DNA of 64,000 bases, taken from Bryobacteraceae bacterium (GTDB taxonomy: Bacteria; Acidobacteriota; Terriglobia; Bryobacterales; Bryobacteraceae). Positions 56,202 through 64,000 of the stretch are shown here, piece after piece. Both the position numbers and the translations under genes were made by a program. Location of the stretch: NCBI GenBank assembly GCA_025056865.1, contig JANWVO010000039.1, positions 109,263 through 173,262 on the forward strand. The letters run 5' to 3'. The notes under the pieces are model-generated. The model searched no databases. It saw nothing but the letters and a program-made list of their open reading frames with translations, and was not told where the DNA came from. How positions within the stretch are numbered: the stretch's first letter is position 1; every line of letters begins with the position of its first letter.

Positions 56202-56957
56202 ATGATCGAGACGGGGCTTCACGGAAAGGTGGTCATCATCACCGGCGCCGCATCCGGCATAGGCCATGCAACGGCGCTCCGTTTTTCTCTCGAAGGCTGC
56301 CAGGTCTCGGCATGGGACGTTCAGCGGTGCGAGCACTGTCCTCCGGACTGGCTCGGATTGCAGGTGGATGTCGCTGACCCGGACGCGGTAGAGAAAGCAG
56401 CCCGGGCGGTGGCCGCGAAATTCGGGCGCATCGACATCCTCGTCAACAACGCTGGCATCCTGCGCGACGGGCTGCTCGTGAAGTGGAAGGACGGCGCCGC
56501 TGTTTCCCGGATGAGCGACGAGGATTTCAACCGGGTCATCGACGTCAACCTGAAGGGCGTTTTCCACTGCACGCGCGCCGTTGTTCCTTACATGATCCGC
56601 GGCGGGGGCGGCGTCATTCTGAACGCCTCTTCCGTCGTCGCCCTGTATGGCAATTTCGGCCAGACGAATTACATCGCCTCCAAGGCGGGCGTCATTGGCA
56701 TGACCAAAGTGTGGGCGCGCGAGCTCGGCAGGCACAATATCCGCGTCAACGCGGTGGCTCCGGGCCTCGTCGAGACGGCCATCCTGAAGGACATGCCGGA
56801 AAAGGTCCTCGAGGAGATGAAGCGCCGCACGCCGCTCGGCCGCCTCGGAAAGCCTGAGGAGATTGCCGAAGCCTATGTCTGGCTGGCCTCGGACTCCGCC
56901 TCGTTCATCACCGGCGCCGTGCTGAGCGTGGACGGCGGAATCGTGACCGGCACATGA
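56202..56957 (+). CDS. SDR-family oxidoreductase (FabG-like)
   Basis: The 251-residue protein has TGAASGIGHA for the cofactor, NNAGIL, catalytic Ser in NASSVVALYG and YxxxK in TNYIASKAGV, and ends near TGAVLSVDGGIVTG. It reduces or oxidises a hydroxyl/keto group, most like 3-oxoacyl reductases. AGGAGGAGGATG before the ATG at 56202 is a strong ribosome binding site, and TATGAT at 56172-56177 may be the -10 element. Next to a thiolase, acyl-CoA metabolism is likely. Confidence 0.9.
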   Translation: MIETGLHGKVVIITGAASGIGHATALRFSLEGCQVSAWDVQRCEHCPPDWLGLQVDVADPDAVEKAARAVAAKFGRIDILVNNAGILRDGLLVKWKDGAAVSRMSDEDFNRVIDVNLKGVFHCTRAVVPYMIRGGGGVILNASSVVALYGNFGQTNYIASKAGVIGMTKVWARELGRHNIRVNAVAPGLVETAILKDMPEKVLEEMKRRTPLGRLGKPEEIAEAYVWLASDSASFITGAVLSVDGGIVTGT

Positions 56958-56969
56958 GGAGTTCCGCGG

Positions 56970-58175
56970 ATGAAGAAAATCTACATTGCCGCATATCATC
57001 AATCGAAATTCGGAAAGCTGATGGGGATGACCGTGCCGGAAATCCTCCGCGCCGCCGTGGAAGGAGCCTGCCGGGAAATCGGAGCGGATGCCGCAGCGCT
57101 CGATGTGGCCAGCGTCGGCGCGGCCTGCAACCAGAGCCTCAACGAGCAGGGGCTGCTGGCCGGCCTGGTGGCGGAAACGCCCGGCATGGAGGGCAAGATG
57201 ATCGAAGGCGTGGAAAACGCCTGCGCTTCCGGCGGCCAGGCCGTGCTCAGCGTGGCGATGAAGCTTCAGCTCGGGCTTGGCGAGACGGGCATCGCCATCG
57301 GCTACGAGAAGATGCGCGGACCGGACGGGAAAGTGGACGGGAAACTGATCGGAAAGGTTCTCGGATACTACTCCCATCCGGAGGAAAGACCTGGCAAGAC
57401 GTTCGTATTTCCGCACATTTTTGCGGAAATCATGCAGCAATACATGGCGGAATACGGAGCGACGGAAGAGGACCTGGCCTGGATTGCCGTCGAAGAATAC
57501 GGCTTCGCGAAGCACAACCCTTACGCGCAGATGCAGGGCGTGGAGGTGACGCTCGAGCAGGCGTTGCGGATCGAGGGCGTCAACCGCTACGTCGTCGAAG
57601 GGCTCCCGCTGAAAACCTACGACTGCTCGCAGATCACCGACGGCTACGCGGCGCTGATCCTGGCCACCGAAGAGGGACTCGGGCGGCTGGGCGTGAAGAA
57701 GCAGGATTGCGTCGAGCTGGCCGGCTACGGGCAGGCCACGGACCCGCTTGCGCGCGCCGGCCGGGATGTGCTGCGCCCGCGTGGGGCGCAGAAGGCGATG
57801 CAGCAGGCCTACGGCATGGCCGGCCTGTCCCCGGCGGACGTGAACGTCGCCGAGATCCACGACTGTTTTACGGTCATGGGCGCCATCGGCACGGAGGTCA
57901 TCGGCATGGCGGAAGCTGGGGGCGGCGCCCGCTTCTGGCGCGACGGCCACGCCCGCCCGGGCGCGCGCTGCGCGATCAATTCCTCAGGCGGCCTCATCGC
58001 CAAAGGCCACCCGGTGGGCGCCACCGGCGTGGCAATGATCGGCTGGTGCTTCTGGCAGCTCACCGGGCGCGCGCCCGCGCCCTTGCAGGCGCCTGCGCCG
58101 CGCGCCGCCGCCACCTTCAACATCGGCGGCCCCGTCTGCGCCAGCGTCTGCACGGTGCTGAAGCCTGCCGCCTGA
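56970..58175 (+). CDS. Thiolase-family protein (SCP-x-like)
   Basis: The 401-residue protein has the nucleophilic Cys (C85) in VENACASGGQA and the C-terminal base His in NSSGGLIAKGHPVGATGV. The second Cys of typical thiolases would lie in FNIGGPVCASVCTV. It fits the SCP-x/acetyl-CoA acetyltransferase branch that cleaves or condenses 3-ketoacyl-CoA. It lies 12 bases after the SDR gene with GAGGAG in front, so they form an operon. Confidence 0.9.
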   Translation: MKKIYIAAYHQSKFGKLMGMTVPEILRAAVEGACREIGADAAALDVASVGAACNQSLNEQGLLAGLVAETPGMEGKMIEGVENACASGGQAVLSVAMKLQLGLGETGIAIGYEKMRGPDGKVDGKLIGKVLGYYSHPEERPGKTFVFPHIFAEIMQQYMAEYGATEEDLAWIAVEEYGFAKHNPYAQMQGVEVTLEQALRIEGVNRYVVEGLPLKTYDCSQITDGYAALILATEEGLGRLGVKKQDCVELAGYGQATDPLARAGRDVLRPRGAQKAMQQAYGMAGLSPADVNVAEIHDCFTVMGAIGTEVIGMAEAGGGARFWRDGHARPGARCAINSSGGLIAKGHPVGATGVAMIGWCFWQLTGRAPAPLQAPAPRAAATFNIGGPVCASVCTVLKPAA

Positions 58176-58206
58176 GCCTGGGCGGCTCCGCGCTAGACTC
58201 GGTTTC

Positions 58207-59103
58207 ATGAGGGTCTTCCTTACCGGAGCCACCGGCTATATCGGTTCCGCCATCTGTGATGCCCTGCGCGCCGCCGGCCATCAGGCCATCGGACTGGCGC
58301 GCTCCGAAGAGAAGGCAGCGATGCTTGCCGCCCGCGGCGACCAGCCCTTGCGGGGCAGCCTTGCGGATGCCGGCACGCTCAAAGACGGCTGCCGGCAGGC
58401 GGATGCCGTCGTACACTGCGCCCTCTCGTTTACGCCGGATGCCGGCGCCGTCGACCGTGCCGCCGTGGAGGCGATGCTCGATGCGCTCGCCGGGTCGAAC
58501 AAGCCGTTTATTTACACGAGCGGCGTATGGGTCTACGGGGACACGGGCGACCGGATGCTCGGCGAAGTGGCGCCGCTGAACCCTCCTGCGCTCGTGGCCT
58601 GGCGGCCCGCCGTGGAGGAGCTGGTTCTGGAGGCGAAGGAGCGTGGCATCCGCTCGATGGTCTTCCGTCCCGGCATGGTCTTCGGCCGCAAGGGCGGCTT
58701 TCTGGCCGGCTTCTTCCGCGATGCCCGCACGCACGGCGCGGTCCGTGTCGTTGGCAACGGCAAGAATTACTGGTCGACGGTCCACGCCGACGACTTCGCG
58801 GATCTCTACCTCCGCGCCCTGCTCCGGCCCGCCGCCGGGGAGCTCTTCGTCACCTGCGGCGGAATGCCCCAACAGGTGAACCGGTTTGCGGAAGCGGTGG
58901 CCGAGGCCTGCGGCATCCCCGGCAAAGTCGAACACATCCCGCTGGAAGAGGCGCGGGCGCAGATGGGCCCCATCGCCGACTGCCTGGCAATGACCTGCAA
59001 GGCGGGTTCCACCAAGCCGGCGCGTTTCTTCGGCTGGACCGTGCGCCGTCCTTCCGTTTTCGACGAGATTGCCTCCGGCTCCTACCTGGAATCTGGCATC
59101 TGA
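58207..59103 (+). CDS. NAD-dependent epimerase/dehydratase-family protein
   Basis: The 298-residue extended SDR starts MRVFLTGATGYIGSAI, the NAD(P)-binding glycine motif. Residues FIYTSGVWVYGDTGD and FRPGMVFGRKGGFLAGFF match the atypical SDR5-like group. The classical YxxxK is not obvious, so it may act as a reductase or have lost catalysis. TAGACT ends seven bases before the ATG, with no ribosome binding site, so its transcript may be leaderless and separate from the thiolase. Confidence 0.85.
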   Translation: MRVFLTGATGYIGSAICDALRAAGHQAIGLARSEEKAAMLAARGDQPLRGSLADAGTLKDGCRQADAVVHCALSFTPDAGAVDRAAVEAMLDALAGSNKPFIYTSGVWVYGDTGDRMLGEVAPLNPPALVAWRPAVEELVLEAKERGIRSMVFRPGMVFGRKGGFLAGFFRDARTHGAVRVVGNGKNYWSTVHADDFADLYLRALLRPAAGELFVTCGGMPQQVNRFAEAVAEACGIPGKVEHIPLEEARAQMGPIADCLAMTCKAGSTKPARFFGWTVRRPSVFDEIASGSYLESGI

Positions 59104-59238
59104 AGACTAAATTTTTTTGAGAGAAACGGCCTCCTGTCCCCACTATTACATCGAGCCTTCAGAACATCATGTGGTTTTCGCCCCTTATTCGCGTGCGGGG
59201 CTTGCGTTGTGATTGGGAACGGGGAGGTCTGCGGTTGG

Positions 59239-59937
59239 ATGACGGATCTATACTGGGACGAGGAAGACGGACAGGAGGGTCTGTTGACCAGGCGTTCTTC
59301 GGAGTTCTGCCTGAGCGCGCAGGAGATCGAAGACTGCCTGTTCAACCGGCTCTCTGGGGTGACCCGCGAGGCAGTGGAGGAACACCTGCTGTTCTGCCAG
59401 AGCTGCCTGGCGAAGGTCGAGGAAGAAGAGCGCTACATTGAGGCAGCGCGCTCGGCGGCTGAGAAGCTGGAAGCCGAGTCGCTGCTCCGCCAGTTGGAAG
59501 GCCATTCCGAAGGGGGGCAGCCATCTCGACAGCCAGGCCGCCTGCCGCGCTGGATGGCCGCTGCCGCCGCTGGCGCATTGCTCCTGATTGGCGGCAGCGT
59601 GACCTACCGGATTATGCATCCCGCGCCGGCGCTTCAGGTGGAACTGCGGGTGGAGCGCAGCGGGGTATTGAATGCGCAGACGCCCGTGGCAGGTCAGCGG
59701 TTGATACTGTCTCCCGATCTGCGGGGTCTGCCGCCCCTGTCCCAATACCGGTGGAGCATTGTCGACTCGCTGGGCGTTCCGGTGGCCGGCGGCATGATGG
59801 AAGTCCGCGCGGAAACCGGCCGGATCGAACTGCAAAAGGGGCTGCCGGCGGGCATGTACTGGGTCCGGCTGCTGGATCCGGACAGCGGAGTGCTGCTGCG
59901 GGAGTTCGCGTTGATGGTGAGAACGAAGGGCCAGTAG
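59239..59937 (+). CDS. Putative zinc-finger (anti-sigma-like) membrane protein
   Basis: The 232-residue protein has CLSAQEIEDCLFNRL and EEHLLFCQSCLAKV near residues 23-64, like the HxxxCxxC zinc finger of ECF anti-sigma factors. One membrane helix follows (about 106-124, WMAAAAAGALLLIGGSVTY), then a beta-rich outside domain (LILSPDLRGLPPLSQYRWSIVDS). No sigma factor gene is adjacent. The start may instead be the GTG at 59209. A run of seven T lies at 59112-59118 in the gap upstream. Confidence 0.6.
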   Translation: MTDLYWDEEDGQEGLLTRRSSEFCLSAQEIEDCLFNRLSGVTREAVEEHLLFCQSCLAKVEEEERYIEAARSAAEKLEAESLLRQLEGHSEGGQPSRQPGRLPRWMAAAAAGALLLIGGSVTYRIMHPAPALQVELRVERSGVLNAQTPVAGQRLILSPDLRGLPPLSQYRWSIVDSLGVPVAGGMMEVRAETGRIELQKGLPAGMYWVRLLDPDSGVLLREFALMVRTKGQ

Positions 59938-59959
59938 GCCGTGGCGCGGGACGAGCGGG

Positions 59960-60622
59960 TCAGAACACGCGCCGTTTCAGACGTTCGACCGTGAATTTTG
60001 CCGTTTCCGCCACGGCCATTACGGTCATCACTCCCGCCTGAACCGGGTCGGTGACCACCAGATCGGCTGCGTCCGGCACGCTGCCGGCCATGTTGAGGCT
60101 GACGACGAGCAGGCCCTGCTCGCGCACTTCCCGCACCGCCTTTTCGATCTCCCCGCCCATCAGCGAACCGGCCAGCACCAGCGCCTTCGCGCGCGGCAGC
60201 CGGGCGACGGCGCGTACGGCGGCGGCGAGGGCCTTCTCTCCGACCAGCGGGATGGTGTCCACGCTGATGTGCTCGCCGCGGATGTTGTGACGGTCGGCCT
60301 CGCTGATGGCTCCGATGGCCACCTGGCCCACCTGGGCGCCGCCGCCCATGATGATGATGCGCTTGCCGTAGATCTTCTGGAGGCTCGGCTCCTGCGCCAC
60401 GTGCAGCACCGCCGGCACGGCGCGGAGCTCTTCCAGCAGGGGCTCCGGCTCGCTGACCCGCTCGAGCTCGAAGTAGATCCTTGAATGGCCGGAAACCGCG
60501 CTGCCGAGCATTTCCACGCTGGCAATGTTGGCCTGCCGGCGGGCGATGACGCCGGTAAGCTGGTGCAGCACGCCGGGTTCGTCCCGCGCTTCGATGACGA
60601 CGCCGATGCGCTCCTCGCTCAT
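59960..60622 (-). CDS. ACT-domain/DUF5612 regulatory protein
   Basis: The 220-residue protein has an N-terminal ACT domain ([34 protein letters not shown]) and a second domain ([47 protein letters not shown], then [25 protein letters not shown]) of the DUF5612 type. I know that type mainly from archaea and some bacteria. ACT domains usually bind amino acids. It lies three bases after kdsC on the same strand, so they are co-transcribed. Confidence 0.75.
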   Translation of the reverse strand: MSEERIGVVIEARDEPGVLHQLTGVIARRQANIASVEMLGSAVSGHSRIYFELERVSEPEPLLEELRAVPAVLHVAQEPSLQKIYGKRIIIMGGGAQVGQVAIGAISEADRHNIRGEHISVDTIPLVGEKALAAAVRAVARLPRAKALVLAGSLMGGEIEKAVREVREQGLLVVSLNMAGSVPDAADLVVTDPVQAGVMTVMAVAETAKFTVERLKRRVF

Positions 60623-60625
60623 GGC

Positions 60626-61180
60626 TCAGATCACCTCGTAATGACGAAGGATTTCCTCCCACCGCCCCTGTGCGTCCAGAATCAGTTCGGTGGCCTCGCG
60701 CACCGCTCCGCTGCCACCCGGGGCGGCGGTGACGTAGTGGGCCATCGCTTTCACTTCCGGCGCCGCGTTGGCGACGGCGATGGCCAGGCCCACGCGTTTC
60801 ATCAGGATGGCGTCCGTCAGATCATCGCCGATATAGGCGATTTCTTCCGGCTTAAGGCCGGAATCGGCGAGAATTTCCTGGAAAATGGGCAGCTTTTCCG
60901 TGTTGCCCATGTAGCAGTAGGCCATGTGGCTGCTCCGCGCGCGCTCGCGCGTCGATTCCGCGTCGCGGCCGCTGATCAGGCCGGTCCGGATGCCCATCCG
61001 GTGCAGCCATTGCAGCGCGATGCCGTCCTGCGAGTCGAACATCTTCACTTCGAACAGCCCGCCCTGAGGATTGGGCACGTGAAAATACTTCCCGTCGGTC
61101 AGCACCCCGTCGACGTCCATCAGTACGAGTCGGATGCGCGCGGCGCGGCGGCGGATTTCGTCGGTGGTTTTTGGCGGCAT
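60626..61180 (-). CDS. kdsC: KDO 8-phosphate phosphatase (HAD, KdsC type)
   Basis: The 184-residue HAD enzyme has no cap domain and carries LVLMDVDGVLTDG with D22 and D24, ISGRDAES, then YIGDDLTDAILMKRVGLAIAVANAAPEVK. This matches the tetrameric KdsC family that removes phosphate from 3-deoxy-D-manno-octulosonate 8-phosphate, a step to the lipopolysaccharide core. Related phosphatases of similar length exist, so the substrate is likely but not certain. No other lipopolysaccharide gene is adjacent. Confidence 0.85.
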   Translation of the reverse strand: MPPKTTDEIRRRAARIRLVLMDVDGVLTDGKYFHVPNPQGGLFEVKMFDSQDGIALQWLHRMGIRTGLISGRDAESTRERARSSHMAYCYMGNTEKLPIFQEILADSGLKPEEIAYIGDDLTDAILMKRVGLAIAVANAAPEVKAMAHYVTAAPGGSGAVREATELILDAQGRWEEILRHYEVI

Positions 61181-61275
61181 TTTTCGTCCGGATTCCGTGC
61201 AAATATCAGGTGAAAGAATCGCCCCTCTTTTTCTGCGCCCGAATCCCGGCGGCCGGAGGCCTACAATAAGAACGG

Positions 61276-62628
61276 GTGCTGGTAGAGAGAGTTCGAGGGA
61301 CTATTCTCCGTTATAGCATGGCCCCGGAGGGCGCCCGGCTTGGCGTGGCCGTATCGGGCGGCGCCGACTCCGTCTTCCTGCTTGAGGCTCTCCGGGAGCT
61401 TGGCTACGAGCTCCACGTCCTTCACGTCAACCACGGGCTCCGCGGAGAGGAATCCGAGGGCGACGAGCGGTTCGTCCGGGAACTCGCCGCTGCGCGGGGG
61501 CTGCCTGTCACGGTGCACCGGGCGTCCGCGCCCGCGCCCGGGGACAACCTTGAGCAGGCCCTGCGCCGCATCCGCTACCGTTTCTTCGAAGAGGCCCGGG
61601 CCGCGCTTCATCTCGAGCGTGTCGCCACCGGCCACACGCGGTCCGATCAGGCCGAGACGGTGATCCTGCGGCTGGCCCGCGGGGCCGGCATTCAGGGATT
61701 GTGCGGCATCCATCCGGTCACGCGCCATGGCATCATCCGCCCGTTGATCGAGACAGGCCGTGCAGAGATCCGGGAGTGGCTGCGCAGCCGGGGGGTGTCC
61801 TGGCGCGAGGATTCCACAAACAGGGATTTGCAATGGCGGCGCAACCGCGTGCGGGAGGAGATTCTGCCCCTGCTGGCGGCCTCGCTGAATCCCCGGATGG
61901 AAGAGATGCTCGCCCGCCTTGCCGCTCTGGCCTGGGAGGACGAACGGGACTGGGAGCGCCGTGTGGAAGAAGCGTTGGAAACGGCCGGGGTTGGCGGTCC
62001 GCCCTTCGTGCTGGAAACGGAGTGGCTCCGCAGGCTTGGGCCCGCGCTAGGAAGGAGGGTCTTGCGGAAGTTGCTGGCCCGGGCGGCTGGAGCGGAGCCG
62101 GGGCCCTCGTTCGGGCATGCGGATGGTGCGTGGAGCCTGATTGCGGGGCCGGAAGGTTCTGGGAAGGTAGTAGCGCCGGGCGCGGTAGCGTGGAGATCCT
62201 TCGGCTGGGTGCGGATTGACCGGTTTCCCGCCCTGCCTCCGGGCTCGGCGGAGCCGGTTGTGATGAAGCAGTCCGGACAGGTCCGGTTCGGTCTGTGGAA
62301 GATTGCGATCAGTAGTTCGCCGGAGCTGCCTGGGGCGGACCGGTATAATGAGGTCAGCGAGCTGGCGGCTGGCGCAGCGGAGTTTCCGCTGACGGTTCGT
62401 AGTTGGCGTCCCGGCGACCGGTTCCAGCCGGCGGGGCGGACGGCTCCGCAGAAGCTCAAGGAACTGTTCCAGCGCGCCCGGATCCCCTCATGGGAACGGG
62501 CCGAATGGCCGATTGTGGAGGCAGGGGGCCGGATCCTCTGGTGCCGCGGCTTTGGCGCGGCGTCCTGGGCGCGGCCCGCGCCCGGCCAGGCAGCCGGGTT
62601 CTGGATCGGGGCCGTTCGGGAGGAATAA
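61276..62628 (+). CDS. tilS: tRNA(Ile)-lysidine synthetase
   Basis: The 450-residue protein has the PP-loop motif SGGADS at 27-32, HVLHVNHGLRGEES, GHTRSDQAETVILRLARGAG and RPLIETGRAEIREWL, and the C-terminal TilS domain (VRSWRPGDRFQPAGRTAPQKLKELF). It converts C34 of tRNA-Ile to lysidine so that AUA is read. The start is GTG at 61276. A TACAAT hexamer ends eight bases before it and there is no Shine-Dalgarno sequence. ftsH follows, a common order. Confidence 0.95.
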   Translation: MLVERVRGTILRYSMAPEGARLGVAVSGGADSVFLLEALRELGYELHVLHVNHGLRGEESEGDERFVRELAAARGLPVTVHRASAPAPGDNLEQALRRIRYRFFEEARAALHLERVATGHTRSDQAETVILRLARGAGIQGLCGIHPVTRHGIIRPLIETGRAEIREWLRSRGVSWREDSTNRDLQWRRNRVREEILPLLAASLNPRMEEMLARLAALAWEDERDWERRVEEALETAGVGGPPFVLETEWLRRLGPALGRRVLRKLLARAAGAEPGPSFGHADGAWSLIAGPEGSGKVVAPGAVAWRSFGWVRIDRFPALPPGSAEPVVMKQSGQVRFGLWKIAISSSPELPGADRYNEVSELAAGAAEFPLTVRSWRPGDRFQPAGRTAPQKLKELFQRARIPSWERAEWPIVEAGGRILWCRGFGAASWARPAPGQAAGFWIGAVREE

Positions 62629-62759
62629 CTTCCGGCGGCGGAATTGGTTAGGCGCGGAAGCGGTTGAATCGGACCGGCCTGCGGCCGCGTCTGAAGTAGT
62701 GTAGAGTGCTGGAAAAGGGGCCGCGATCGCGTCTTCGGAGGTCCGGCGCTGGAGAAAGA

Positions 62760-64000
<1,241 letters not shown>

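Overview
The window is GC-rich bacterial DNA and most likely comes from an Acidobacteriota genome of the Solibacter/Bryobacter group (Bryobacterales). The reasons are two proteins of the acidobacterial VWFA-related type (26006-28162 and 46808-47791), an Oar-like TonB-dependent receptor with a carboxypeptidase-regulatory N-terminus, many secreted carbohydrate-active and peptidase genes, and a fossil IS5-type transposase at the left edge. The lineage is inferred from gene families only. I saw no rRNA, tRNA or CRISPR array.

Layout. 1-400: decayed transposase. 600-16650: mixed genes, namely a J-domain protein, comM, a divergent lipoprotein/exported-protein pair, an exported methyltransferase, an oligogalacturonate-lyase-like propeller, a membrane hydrolase, an aldehyde dehydrogenase, DUF302, an amino-acid permease, DUF58, a TonB receptor, DUF4397, an enoyl-CoA hydratase, a cold-shock protein and a DmpA-type peptidase. 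16650-17110 has no recognisable gene. 17114-24105: two minus-strand envelope genes, then a tight plus-strand run cobB-larC-metG-tatD-polyprenyl synthase joined by start/stop overlaps. 24131-34259: an unknown large protein, then minus-strand VWFA protein, giant TonB receptor, UxaA/GarD-type dehydratase and galT. 34321-46723: a mostly exported polymer-degradation set, comprising a prolyl-oligopeptidase/glycosidase fusion, a GntP permease, an M2 peptidase, NIPSNAP, a sialidase, GH97 and an MFS transporter.

48202-54439 is the most interesting block. It encodes a membrane-anchored GcvH-like protein, a four-cluster ferredoxin-like subunit, an NrfD/HybB quinone-site membrane subunit, a histidine kinase with two candidate c-type haem motifs in its periplasmic loop, a sigma-54 response regulator and an archaemetzincin protease. 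A candidate -24/-12 promoter lies just before the first gene. I read this as a quinone-linked redox module that carries its own haem-based sensor; that reading is inference.

54481-64000: a fucose-isomerase-like protein, an SDR-thiolase-epimerase run, a putative zinc-finger membrane protein, a DUF5612/kdsC pair, tilS and the 5' part of ftsH. A repeated feature is a -10-like hexamer (TAnnnT) ending 5 to 12 bases before the start codon of genes that lack a Shine-Dalgarno sequence, which points to leaderless or very short-leader transcripts.
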